From: an uncultured Bacteroidota bacterium
GTDB taxonomy: Bacteria > Bacteroidota > Bacteroidia > B-17B0 > Aurantibacillaceae
Direction of reading: 5' to 3'
NCBI GenBank assembly: GCA_903893815.1
Contig: CAITNS010000016.1
Span: 62,001-126,000 of the forward strand
Length of the DNA stretch: 64,000 nt
In this document: positions 16,232-25,158 of the stretch, one piece after another
Layout: each line of letters begins with the position of its first letter
Position numbering within the stretch: the first letter of the stretch is position 1
Notes under the pieces: generated by a model
Told to the model about the DNA's origin: nothing
Seen by the model: the letters and a program-made list of their open reading frames with translations, nothing else
Databases searched by the model: none
Program-made: the position numbers and the translations under genes

Positions 16232-18181
16232 ATGGAAATTGTTAAAGGTTCAGGTGTTATCCCTGGTGTATTATTGGCAAAGGTTAACTCCCCAGCCGAT
16301 TTAAAAAAACTAAAAGAAGAAGAATTAGAGCAGTTTTGTTCAGAATTGCGTCAATTTATTATTGATATCGTATCTGTAAAAGGAGGTCATTTTGGCGCTT
16401 CTTTAGGTGTTGTTGAATTGACAGCAGCTTTACACTATGTATTCAATACACCATACGACCAATTAGTTTGGGACGTAGGCCATCAAGCATACGGACATAA
16501 AATTATTACTGGCCGTAGAGATATTTTTCATACAAACCGTATTTACAAAGGTATTAGCGGTTTCCCTAAACGTTCAGAAAGTGAATATGATACTTTTGGC
16601 GTAGGTCACTCTTCTACTTCTATTGGCGGTGCTCTAGGAATGGCGGTTGCAAGTCAGTATTTAGGATTAAAAGATAAACAACACATTGCCGTTATTGGTG
16701 ATGGCTCTATGACTGCTGGTCAGGCTTTTGAAGCATTAAACCATGCAGGTATTTCAAATAGCAATTTATTAGTAGTATTAAATGATAATTGTATGAGCAT
16801 TGACCCTAACGTTGGTGCTTTGCGTGATTATTTAACTGATATAACAACTTCTCATGCATACAATAAAACAAAAGATAAAGTTTGGGAATTGCTTGGGAAA
16901 ATTAGCAAGTTTGGACCAAATGCTCAAGAAATTGCTAGTAAATTAGAGAATGCAGTTAAGACTTCATTATTAAAACAAAGCAATTTATTTGAGTCGTTAA
17001 AATTCCGTTATTTTGGACCAGTTGATGGGCACGATGTAGTTCGTTTAACGAAAATCATGGCCGATTTAAAAGATATACCTGGCCCAAAAATATTACACGT
17101 TTTAACTAAAAAAGGAAAAGGTTATAAATTCTCGGAAGAAGGAAATGAAACCGTTTGGCACTCACCAGGTTTGTTTAATAAAGAAACTGGAGAAATTATA
17201 AAAGTAGTTCCTAAAGAACCTCAACCTCCAAAATATCAAGATGTATTTGGATATACAATTGTAGAATTAGCTGAACAAAACAAAAAAATAATGGGTATCA
17301 CACCGGCTATGCCAAGTGGTTGCTCATTAAATATTATGATGAAAGCGATGCCTGATCGTGCATTTGACGTAGGTATTGCCGAACAACATGCGGTAACGTT
17401 TAGCGCAGGTTTAGCAACACAAGGCATGATCCCATATTGCAACATTTACTCTTCGTTTATGCAACGTGCATACGATCAAGTGGTACATGATGTAGCTTTA
17501 CAAAATTTAAAAGTAGTATTATGTTTAGATAGAGGTGGAATTGCTGGTGCCGATGGACCAACCCACCACGGTGCATTTGATATCCCTTATTTCCGTTGCA
17601 TTCCTAATATGATTGTGAGTGCTCCAATGAATGAAGAAGAATTACGTAACTTAATGTATACGGCTCAATTAGATGAAGTAACTGGGCCATTTAGCATTCG
17701 TTACCCACGAGGTAATGGCGTAATGGTAAATTGGAAAACACCATTTAAAAAATTAGAGATTGGAAAAGGACGCAAATTAAAAGATGGAAAAGAGGTTGCA
17801 ATTTTATCTTTAGGACATCCAGGAAACTTTGCAGTAAAAGCTATTGAGAAGTTAGAATCAGAAGGCATAACACCAGCTCACTACGATTTACGTTTTGCGA
17901 AGCCAATAGATGAAGCGATGTTGCATGACGTATTTGCTCGTTATAAAAAAATCATTACAATCGAAGATGGAACTATTGTAGGCGGTGTTGGTAGTGCTAT
18001 TTTAGAGTTTATGGCAGAAAATAATTACAGTGCTCAAGTAAAGCGATTAGGTATTCCAGACAAATTTATTGAACACGGTGAACCAAAAGAATTATACACA
18101 GAATGCGGTTTTTCTGAAGAGCAAATTTATTCGGAAGTTTTAGAAATTCTGAAAGAAAAGAAAGAAGTGAAAGTTGGATAG
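16232..18181 (+). CDS. dxs: 1-deoxy-D-xylulose-5-phosphate synthase
   Basis: Thiamine diphosphate enzyme that condenses pyruvate with glyceraldehyde 3-phosphate, the first step of the MEP isoprenoid pathway. The TPP-binding region reads GDGSMTAGQAFEALNHAG followed by NDNCMSIDPN, the catalytic Glu lies in VGIAEQHAVTFSAG, and the transketolase C-terminal domain includes PIDEAML and TIEDG. At 649 residues it is complete. No other start codon lies between the ATG and the conserved region, so the start is firm. The gene stands alone between its own promoter and a strong terminator. Confidence 0.97.
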   Translation: MEIVKGSGVIPGVLLAKVNSPADLKKLKEEELEQFCSELRQFIIDIVSVKGGHFGASLGVVELTAALHYVFNTPYDQLVWDVGHQAYGHKIITGRRDIFHTNRIYKGISGFPKRSESEYDTFGVGHSSTSIGGALGMAVASQYLGLKDKQHIAVIGDGSMTAGQAFEALNHAGISNSNLLVVLNDNCMSIDPNVGALRDYLTDITTSHAYNKTKDKVWELLGKISKFGPNAQEIASKLENAVKTSLLKQSNLFESLKFRYFGPVDGHDVVRLTKIMADLKDIPGPKILHVLTKKGKGYKFSEEGNETVWHSPGLFNKETGEIIKVVPKEPQPPKYQDVFGYTIVELAEQNKKIMGITPAMPSGCSLNIMMKAMPDRAFDVGIAEQHAVTFSAGLATQGMIPYCNIYSSFMQRAYDQVVHDVALQNLKVVLCLDRGGIAGADGPTHHGAFDIPYFRCIPNMIVSAPMNEEELRNLMYTAQLDEVTGPFSIRYPRGNGVMVNWKTPFKKLEIGKGRKLKDGKEVAILSLGHPGNFAVKAIEKLESEGITPAHYDLRFAKPIDEAMLHDVFARYKKIITIEDGTIVGGVGSAILEFMAENNYSAQVKRLGIPDKFIEHGEPKELYTECGFSEEQIYSEVLEILKEKKEVKVG

Positions 18182-18199
18182 TTCATTCTAGATTTAAAT

Positions 18200-18236
18200 A
18201 AAAATGCGGTTTAATGATTATTTAAACCGCATTTTT
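18200..18236 (+). terminator. Strong hairpin terminator after dxs
   Basis: A perfect 15-bp stem begins AAAAATGCGGTTTAA and closes with its exact complement after a 7-base loop. The A-run and T-run at the stem ends allow it to work in both directions. It starts 19 bases after the dxs stop. Confidence 0.9.
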
Positions 18237-18301
18237 ATTTTAACAGAAATTTTATTTTAATCCTCCTTTGTTTTCGTTAAATTTGTGTAAACACCAATAA
18301 A

Positions 18302-21300
18302 TTGCCTTCAGAACAAAATATCCTAATATTAAAACTAGATGAGTTTATACGCAAGTATTATAAAAACCAACTGATCAAAGGTTTATTATATACTAGCGGA
18401 TTATTAGTTGCTGCTTTTTTATTTTTAGTAGTTGCTGAATACTTTGCCGAATTTGGAACAACGACAAGAACTATTTTATTTTATTCGTTTTTAATTGCTA
18501 GTAGTTTTGTATTATTCAAATACATTGTCATTCCTGTTTTAAAATTAAATAAATTAGGCTCAGTAATTTCTTATGATGAAGCGGCAAATATTGTCGGCAC
18601 ACACTTCAATAATATCAACGATAAACTATTAAACACGCTTCAGCTACAACGAAACTCTGGTTCTATTTTATCTCCAGATTTATTAACAGCAAGTATCAAT
18701 CAAAAAATGGAAGAGTTAAAACCTATTCCGTTTACTTCGGCAATTGATATTGGAGAAAATAAAAAATACTTAAAATTTGCTTTGCCGCCCATTGCTTTAA
18801 TGTTATTAGTATTAGCAATAAAACCAAGCATCATTACAGATGGAACAAAACGCATGGTGTTTCATCAAACCTATTTTGAAAAAGCAGCGCCTTTTCAATT
18901 TGCTATTGATAATAATAATTTAGAGGCTATTCAGCAACAAGATTATGTGTTAGAATTAAAACTCAAGGGAAACGAAATTCCTAATGAAGTTTTTATTTTA
19001 GTAGATGGTGTAGAACATAAAATGGAAAAAGTTGATAATGTAAATTATACGTATACTTTTAAAAATGTTCAGCAAAATCAAGACTTTGTATTTACGGCGG
19101 CAGGCTTTAATTCTAAATCTTACGAATTAAAAGTATTACCAAAACCAATGTTGATGAAGTTTGATATTCAGTTAAGTTATCCAGCTTACCTCAACAAAAA
19201 AAATGAAACCGTATCAAATATCGGTGATTTGCAAATACCTCAGGGCACAAAAATGCAATGGGTATTTCATACAAAAAATACGGATCAAATATTTTTAAAT
19301 TTTAGAGATACCATGGTGGATATTTCTAAATCATCGGAAGATGAATTTTCTTTTTCAAAACGCATGATGCAAAGTATGCCTTACAGCATCAAAACCATGA
19401 ATCATTTCTTAAAACAAAATCCTGATTCAGTAAATTATACAATTAATGTGGTTCCAGATCAAGTTCCATTAATTGATGTGAGCGAAAAAACAGACTCCTT
19501 AAATCCTAAAAATATTTATTTCTCTGGCACTATAAAAGATGATTACGGCTTTACACGATTAATATTTAAATACACACAATACACCCAAGATTCAACGGGT
19601 AAAGCCATTTTGAAAAATGGAGAACAAATCATGGGTGTGAACAAACAGCAAATTACTCAGCCCTACTATTACTTTTTAGATGCCTCTCGTTTTGAATTAT
19701 TGCCTGGTGATAAAATAGAATATTACTTTGAAGTGTGGGATAACGATGGTGTTACAGGTTCTAAATCTGCTAAAACGCAAACCATGTTGTTTAAAGCGCC
19801 AACCATTGATGAAGTGAATGCGGCGACAGACAAAAACAATTCGGAGATTAAAAAAGATTTAGAAGACGGCGCTAAAAAAGCAAAAGATTTACAAAAAGAA
19901 ATTAATGACCTCAGTAAAAAACTGACCGAGAAAAAACAAATGGGTTATGAGGAAAAGAAAAAATTGGAAGATATTTTGAAGAAACAAAACGAACTCAAAA
20001 ATAAAATTGAAGAAAGTAAACAAGAAAATCAATTAAATAATCAACAGCAACAAGAGAATCAACAAATGGATGAATCTCTTTTAGAAAAACAAAAACAACT
20101 TGAACAGTTGTTTGAAAACATCATGACTCCTGAAATGAAAAAATTATTTGATGAGTTAAATAAGCTATTAGATAAACTAGATAAAAATCAAGTACAAGAA
20201 AAACTCGAACAATTAAAACTGTCGAACAAAGACATGGAAAAAGAGTTGGACAGAACCTTGGAAGCATTTAAACAAATGGAAGTAGAACAAAAACTACAAC
20301 AAGCCATTGATAAATTAGATGATTTAAAAAACAAAGAAGATGCCTTGAAGAAAGAGACAGATGAGAAATCAGATGTGAGAAATGAGAAGTCAGAAAAAGG
20401 CAATGAGAAACCTGAAACTTCAAACAAGGAACAAAAAACTGACAACAAGAAACCAGAAACCTCTTCTAAAGAATTAGAGAAAAAACAAGACGAATTAAAC
20501 AAACAGTTTGAGGATTTAAAAAAAGACTTAAAAGAAATGCAAGAAAAAAATGCAGCTCTTGAAAGTCCGAATGAAATTCCTAAAACTGAAGAAAAGCAAA
20601 ATGAGATTAGTAAGGAGATGGAAAAAAGTTCTGAGCAATTAAATCAGAATAATAAAAAGAAAGCATCACAATCTCAAAAAGAAGCTTCTGATAAAATGGA
20701 AGAAATGAAACAGCAAATGCAGCAAGCGATGGAGAAGATGCAAAAAGAAGAGGAAGAAGAAGACATGCAAGCTGTACGTCAGATTTTAGAAAATTTATTA
20801 AACTTATCTTTTGCACAAGAAGATTTAATGGGACAACTTTCTAAGTTACGCTCTGATAATCCACAATATTTAAAAATCACCCAAACACAAAAAAAATTAC
20901 AAGACGATTCAAAAATTATTGAAGATAGTTTATTAGCAATCAGTAAAAGACAACCTAAAATTAGCGCAACGGTAAACAGAGAAATTTCTGCCATAAATAT
21001 GAATATGGGAAAAGCTGTTTCTGAATTAGCAGAACGTCAGCAGTCTAACGCTCAAATGCGCATGCAATATTCTATGACTTCTATTAACAACTTGGCATTA
21101 TTACTAAACGAGTCTTTAGAGGACATGCAAAAGCAAGCCAAAGAATCAAAAGAAAGTAAACCAGGAAATGGAAGTTGTAAGAAACCAGGAAAAGGTAAAA
21201 AACCAAGTTCATCAACTAAACCCGGCGACGGAAAACCTAGTATGCAAAGCATGAAGCAAATGCAGCAAAAATTAAATGAACAATTAGCCGAACTTAAAAA

Positions 21301-21868
21301 ACAATTAGAACAAGGTCAGAAACCTGGCGGTCAAAAACCGGGGGATAAACCAGGACAGAAACCTGGAGGGCAAAAACCAGGGGGACAAGGCGGAATGGGT
21401 CAGCAAGGTGGGCAAAAAGGTATGATGCCTGGACAACAAGGTCAGGGCATGAGTGAACAATTGGCTAAAATGGCGGCTCAACAAGAAGCATTAAGACGTC
21501 AAATGCAGCAAATGATGGATAAAATTAAAAAAGATGGTGGTTCAAACCCAGGTGGAAATATTGCAGACATGATGGAACAGACTGAAATAGATATCGTTAA
21601 CCGTCAAATTACGCAAGAAACGATGAAACGCCAGCAAGATATCATAACTAAACTTTTAGAAAGCGAAAAAGCAGAGCGAGAGCGCGAGCAGGACGAACAA
21701 AGGAAAAGTAATGAGGCGAAAAATCAAGTTTTAAGTAACCCTACGCAATTTTTAGAGTATAAAAGACTTAGAGAAAAAGAACTGGAGTTGTTAAATACGG
21801 TTTCGCCAAGTTTAACACCTTACTATAAGCAAAAAGTTAATGAATATTTTAATAGCGTAAACAAATGA
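18302..21868 (+). CDS. DUF4175 family membrane protein with very long coiled coil
   Basis: An 1188-residue protein with two N-terminal membrane helices (about residues 22-42 and 55-78) and a third near 155-172. A beta-rich extracytoplasmic region follows to about residue 500, then a very long Lys/Glu/Gln coiled coil (about 530-880). A low-complexity stretch has repeated QKPGGQKPGDKPG-type units (about 1040-1070). This layout fits DUF4175 proteins of Bacteroidota, whose function is not established. The start is a TTG, as no ATG precedes MPSEQNILILKLDEF in frame. Its stop overlaps the start of the RsbW-like gene by four bases. The acidic and Gln-rich repeats may vary in length between strains. 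Confidence 0.8.
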   Translation: MPSEQNILILKLDEFIRKYYKNQLIKGLLYTSGLLVAAFLFLVVAEYFAEFGTTTRTILFYSFLIASSFVLFKYIVIPVLKLNKLGSVISYDEAANIVGTHFNNINDKLLNTLQLQRNSGSILSPDLLTASINQKMEELKPIPFTSAIDIGENKKYLKFALPPIALMLLVLAIKPSIITDGTKRMVFHQTYFEKAAPFQFAIDNNNLEAIQQQDYVLELKLKGNEIPNEVFILVDGVEHKMEKVDNVNYTYTFKNVQQNQDFVFTAAGFNSKSYELKVLPKPMLMKFDIQLSYPAYLNKKNETVSNIGDLQIPQGTKMQWVFHTKNTDQIFLNFRDTMVDISKSSEDEFSFSKRMMQSMPYSIKTMNHFLKQNPDSVNYTINVVPDQVPLIDVSEKTDSLNPKNIYFSGTIKDDYGFTRLIFKYTQYTQDSTGKAILKNGEQIMGVNKQQITQPYYYFLDASRFELLPGDKIEYYFEVWDNDGVTGSKSAKTQTMLFKAPTIDEVNAATDKNNSEIKKDLEDGAKKAKDLQKEINDLSKKLTEKKQMGYEEKKKLEDILKKQNELKNKIEESKQENQLNNQQQQENQQMDESLLEKQKQLEQLFENIMTPEMKKLFDELNKLLDKLDKNQVQEKLEQLKLSNKDMEKELDRTLEAFKQMEVEQKLQQAIDKLDDLKNKEDALKKETDEKSDVRNEKSEKGNEKPETSNKEQKTDNKKPETSSKELEKKQDELNKQFEDLKKDLKEMQEKNAALESPNEIPKTEEKQNEISKEMEKSSEQLNQNNKKKASQSQKEASDKMEEMKQQMQQAMEKMQKEEEEEDMQAVRQILENLLNLSFAQEDLMGQLSKLRSDNPQYLKITQTQKKLQDDSKIIEDSLLAISKRQPKISATVNREISAINMNMGKAVSELAERQQSNAQMRMQYSMTSINNLALLLNESLEDMQKQAKESKESKPGNGSCKKPGKGKKPSSSTKPGDGKPSMQSMKQMQQKLNEQLAELKKQLEQGQKPGGQKPGDKPGQKPGGQKPGGQGGMGQQGGQKGMMPGQQGQGMSEQLAKMAAQQEALRRQMQQMMDKIKKDGGSNPGGNIADMMEQTEIDIVNRQITQETMKRQQDIITKLLESEKAEREREQDEQRKSNEAKNQVLSNPTQFLEYKRLREKELELLNTVSPSLTPYYKQKVNEYFNSVNK

Positions 21869-22275
21869 TACCAGCTAAAGGAGAAAAATTGGATATCCCA
21901 TCATCATCAGAAAATATAAGATTAGTAGAGCGTTTAGTAGAAGATGTATGCGATGTGTTTAATGTAAACGAAGATAGTTATGGCAATATACTAATAGCTG
22001 TAACAGAGGCAGTAAACAATGCCATTTACCATGGCAACAAAGGTAATCCTGATAAACATATTAAAATAGGATTTGAATCACACGAAAAAAATATTTGTTT
22101 TTCGGTAGCTGATGAAGGTCGTGGATTTGATTACAATAATTTACCTGATCCTACAGATCCAGCAAATTTAGATAAACCAAACGGACGCGGGGTTTTTTTA
22201 ATGAAAAACTTAGCTGATAAAGTTGAATTTAATAATAACGGACAAGAAGTTTTATTGACGTTTAATTTGAATTAA
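21865..22275 (+). CDS. RsbW-like ATP-binding protein (GHKL fold)
   Basis: A 136-residue stand-alone GHKL ATPase domain of the anti-sigma-factor/serine kinase type. It has the N-box EAVNNAIYHGNKG, the G1 box VADEGRGFDYNN and the G2-like NGRGVFLMKNLAD. RsbW/SpoIIAB proteins bind sigma factors or phosphorylate anti-anti-sigma factors, with SpoIIE/PP2C phosphatases reversing this. The window holds SpoIIE-type phosphatases, but far away, so a link is only possible. The ATGA overlap with the DUF4175 gene indicates coupled translation. No STAS-domain partner is nearby. Confidence 0.85.
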   Translation: MIPAKGEKLDIPSSSENIRLVERLVEDVCDVFNVNEDSYGNILIAVTEAVNNAIYHGNKGNPDKHIKIGFESHEKNICFSVADEGRGFDYNNLPDPTDPANLDKPNGRGVFLMKNLADKVEFNNNGQEVLLTFNLN

Positions 22276-22292
22276 TACTTCCGTTTTTTTGA

Positions 22293-22478
22293 ATGAAAAA
22301 ATCTCATTTTAAAATTTTATTTATTATTGGTATTGTATTTAATGTTTTAGCTATCATTTTATTAGCTATGAACTTCGTTAATACTCAAAAAAACGAATAC
22401 CTTTTTAAAATCAGTCTCCCCTTAATTGGCTTATTGTTTTTTTACTTTATGATAAAGAAAATAAATTCCCTAAAATAA
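22293..22478 (+). CDS. Small two-helix membrane protein
   Basis: A 61-residue protein with two predicted membrane helices, FKILFIIGIVFNVLAIILLA and FKISLPLIGLLFFYFMI, separated by a short polar loop NTQKNEY. I cannot name a family. It sits 17 bases after the RsbW-like gene and 1 base before ybeY, so it is translated as part of that operon. The tight spacing and clean two-helix pattern argue that it is real. Confidence 0.6.
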   Translation: MKKSHFKILFIIGIVFNVLAIILLAMNFVNTQKNEYLFKISLPLIGLLFFYFMIKKINSLK

Positions 22479-22479
22479 T

Positions 22480-22902
22480 ATGGCAATTTCCTTCAACAAC
22501 CAAAGCATTGCTTTTAAATTTAAAGCAAAAACAAAAATAAAAGCTTGGATTAAAACTATTACCGAAAAAGAAAAGCACAAACTCGGCACGATTAATTATA
22601 TTTTTTGTACAGATGATGAATTGCTTGAAATCAATATCAAGCATTTAAATCATAATACACTTACCGATATTATCACCTTTGATTATACAGAAGGTAAAAC
22701 CATCAATAGCGATATTTTTATTAGCATTGAAAGAGTTTTAGAAAATGCCGATAAATTTAAAGTAACCTTTGATGAAGAATTTCACCGCGTGATGATACAT
22801 GGTATTTTGCACTTATGCGGCTATAAAGATAAAATCAAAGCAGATGCTGAGTTGATGAGAAAGAAAGAAAATGGGGCTCTGAAGTTGTTATTAAAATCTT
22901 AA
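22480..22902 (+). CDS. ybeY: Endoribonuclease YbeY (rRNA maturation factor)
   Basis: YbeY is a metal-dependent RNase needed for 16S rRNA 3'-end maturation and ribosome quality control. The 140-residue protein has NHNTLTDIITFDY and the signature MIHGILHLCGYKDK. Two of the three zinc-binding histidines of the HGxLHLxGYDH motif are present; the third position is Asp (GYKD), a change I recall from Bacteroidota homologues, so probably not a defect. It lies at the end of the DUF4175-RsbW operon and overlaps the convergent ABC transporter gene by 4 bases. Confidence 0.92.
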   Translation: MAISFNNQSIAFKFKAKTKIKAWIKTITEKEKHKLGTINYIFCTDDELLEINIKHLNHNTLTDIITFDYTEGKTINSDIFISIERVLENADKFKVTFDEEFHRVMIHGILHLCGYKDKIKADAELMRKKENGALKLLLKS

Positions 22903-24746
22903 TTCAACTCGTATTGCAACTTGCTCAACTTCTGATAAAGCCCTGAATCGTTGGCCATTAATTCTTGATGAGTTCCCATTTCTACAACCTCGCCTTTTTG
23001 TAATACAACTATTTTATCTGCTTTTCTAATAGTTGATAAGCGATGTGCAATTACAATAGATGTTCTGCCAATCATTAATTTATCTAAAGCATCTTGCACT
23101 AAGCGCTCGCTTTCACTATCTAAGCTGCTCGTTGCTTCATCTAAAATTAAAATAGAAGGATTTTTTAAAACTGCTCTAGCAATAGCCACACGTTGTCGCT
23201 GTCCGCCAGATAATTGAATACCTCTATCGCCCACTAAGGTTTCAAATTTATCTGGGAAACTCATAATAAAATCATAGGCATTAGCTTGTTTTGCGGCTTC
23301 AATCACATCAGCACCCGTAGCACTTGGTTTTCCGTATAAAATATTTTCTTTAATGGTTCCACCAAATAACAATACATCTTGTGGTACAATTGCCATTTGA
23401 TCACGTAATTCAGTTAACTCATAATCCGTTGATTTTTTTCCATCAATCGTGTATTCTCCGCTAGTTGGTTCATAAAAACGCAATGCCATGGATGCTAAAG
23501 TTGACTTACCGCTTCCGCTACTACCAACTAAGGCAATAGTTTCGCCAGCTTTGGCATTAAACGAAATGTTTTTTAATACAACAAAATCTGGCCGAGTTGG
23601 ATAAGTAAATTGAATATTTTTAAATTCTAAATCGCCTTTTACTCTATTCAAATTTAAGTTATTACGATGCGCTAAATTTATTTCTTCATGAGTGTCATCA
23701 ATAATATCAAACACTCTATCGGTTGCACCAAGTGCACGTTGTATGGATGCCAACTGCTCAGGTAAGCCACCTAACGACGCTGCCACAAAAAATGAAAGCA
23801 TCATAAAAATACCGAAATTTTCAGGGCTCAATAAAGGTTTGCCGTCTGGTCCAATTTGATTGAGCAGTAATAACATTTGGTATAAAATAAAAAAGATAGA
23901 GCCAAACACACACATAATAATAAAGGCAAAAAACGCGCCTCTCATCACACCATATTGAACTCCAAATCTTCTAATTTCATTGGTTACTTTGTCATATTTG
24001 CTAATTTCTAATTGTTCGTTCGTAAATGCTTTAACGCTTGTAATGCCTGTTAATGCTTCTGAGACAATAATTCCCGACTCGGAAATTTTATCTTGAAATC
24101 CTTTTGAGTATTTACGAATTTTTCGTCCGTATATAATAGCAATGATCGTAATTGGTGGAATGATTGCTAGAAACCATTTGGCTACGTCCCAACCCGTATA
24201 GTATACCAATAAAACTAATCCTCCTGTTCCAACAATTGTTTGACGAATCACTTCGGCAATGTTAACCGCAAAAGCATCTGATATAACATTAATATCAGTG
24301 GCTACTCTACTACTTAAATCGGCTACTTGATTTTTTGAGAAAAAACTCATTGGCATTTTTACCAATTTATTAAAAGTATCTGTTCTCAAGCCTTTTAATA
24401 TATTTTCGGTAACAATTGAAAAAGTATATACTCGACCAAAAGATACTAATCCTTGAATAATCAATAATACAAAAAGCTCAATACCTGTTCCAGAAACAGC
24501 GTCTTTAAAAAGACTAGGCGCCATGGTAGTTTGTCCTAAATATCCAAACATTTTACCAGCCATAATTGGGAAATACAAGCCAACAATAGCCGTTGCTAAA
24601 ACAAAAAACATCCCTAATACAAAAATCCACTTACTTTTTCCCAAATATTTGAACAAACGGAACGATTTTTTGAAATTTGCTGCGGATAGTTTTGCCTTTG
24701 GAATATCGTCTTTTGCTTTGTGCTTTACACTAGTACCTTTTGCCAT
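22899..24746 (-). CDS. MsbA-like ABC exporter (fused permease and ATPase)
   Basis: A 615-residue half-transporter expected to act as a homodimer in the inner membrane. Six membrane helices occupy about residues 35-335. The ATPase domain (about 370-610) has Walker A GSSGSGKST, the signature LSGGQRQRVAIARA and Walker B ILILDEATSSLD, all intact. The closest well-known relatives are lipid A or multidrug exporters (MsbA/BmrA type); the substrate cannot be predicted. Its own promoter must lie in the 162-bp gap shared with the divergent rpmH. Confidence 0.92.
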   Translation of the reverse strand: MAKGTSVKHKAKDDIPKAKLSAANFKKSFRLFKYLGKSKWIFVLGMFFVLATAIVGLYFPIMAGKMFGYLGQTTMAPSLFKDAVSGTGIELFVLLIIQGLVSFGRVYTFSIVTENILKGLRTDTFNKLVKMPMSFFSKNQVADLSSRVATDINVISDAFAVNIAEVIRQTIVGTGGLVLLVYYTGWDVAKWFLAIIPPITIIAIIYGRKIRKYSKGFQDKISESGIIVSEALTGITSVKAFTNEQLEISKYDKVTNEIRRFGVQYGVMRGAFFAFIIMCVFGSIFFILYQMLLLLNQIGPDGKPLLSPENFGIFMMLSFFVAASLGGLPEQLASIQRALGATDRVFDIIDDTHEEINLAHRNNLNLNRVKGDLEFKNIQFTYPTRPDFVVLKNISFNAKAGETIALVGSSGSGKSTLASMALRFYEPTSGEYTIDGKKSTDYELTELRDQMAIVPQDVLLFGGTIKENILYGKPSATGADVIEAAKQANAYDFIMSFPDKFETLVGDRGIQLSGGQRQRVAIARAVLKNPSILILDEATSSLDSESERLVQDALDKLMIGRTSIVIAHRLSTIRKADKIVVLQKGEVVEMGTHQELMANDSGLYQKLSKLQYELN

Positions 24747-24834
24747 TTTGCGGAAATTTAGAGTGCAAATGTACAGTTTTAGGACGGCTAAAACCGAAAA
24801 TAATAGCTATTTTAAGGTTAAATTTGGTAAAAAA

Positions 24835-24865
24835 TTTGCCACATAATAAAAATCCATTATATTTG
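24835..24865 (+). promoter_or_regulatory. Promoter of rpmH
   Basis: TTTG at 24835-24838 and TATATTTG at 24858-24865 are separated by 19 bp, a textbook Bacteroidota -33/-7 pair. The leader to the rpmH ATG is about 40 bases. Confidence 0.8.
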
Positions 24866-24908
24866 CAGTCCAATTTTGAAAAACTTATAACATTTAAATA
24901 CTAATACC

Positions 24909-25064
24909 ATGAAACGCACTTTCCAACCATCGCAACGTAAAAGAAGAAACAAACACGGATTTCGTGAGCGTATGGCTTCTGCAAATGGCCGTAGAGTTAT
25001 TGCTAGTCGCAGAGCTAAAGGTCGTAAAAAATTAACTGTATCAAGCGAAAAAACGCATAAATAA
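24909..25064 (+). CDS. rpmH: Large ribosomal subunit protein bL34
   Basis: This gene is too short for the ORF track. It encodes 51 residues beginning [18 protein letters not shown], continuing with [20 protein letters not shown], the diagnostic bL34 sequence. It is rich in Lys and Arg, as expected for a 23S rRNA-binding protein. It is flanked by an ideal promoter and a strong terminator, so it forms a single-gene transcription unit. The usual neighbours rnpA or dnaA are not present here. Confidence 0.97.
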   Translation: MKRTFQPSQRKRRNKHGFRERMASANGRRVIASRRAKGRKKLTVSSEKTHK

Positions 25065-25098
25065 TAGCTTTTCTAAAGCAATTTAGTATCTTTTTAAC

Positions 25099-25130
25099 AA
25101 AGCTGCCTGTATTTACGGGCGGCTTTTTTA
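25099..25130 (+). terminator. Rho-independent terminator of rpmH
   Basis: AAAGCTGCCTGT pairs with ACGGGCGGCTTT (12 bp with two G-T pairs) around an ATTT loop, followed by a T-run. It starts 34 bases after the rpmH stop. Confidence 0.85.
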
Positions 25131-25158
25131 TTATATTCGGGCTTCAAAATGTTCAATA

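Noticed and set aside
20188-21252. Several minus-strand ORFs within the DUF4175 gene
   Set aside because: They are antisense shadows of low-complexity coiled coil and Gly/Lys/Pro repeats.
21300-21420. Repeated CAAAAACCTGGCGG-like units as a possible minisatellite or CRISPR-like array
   Set aside because: The units are in frame within DUF4175, vary in length and have no unique spacers; they are a coding low-complexity repeat.
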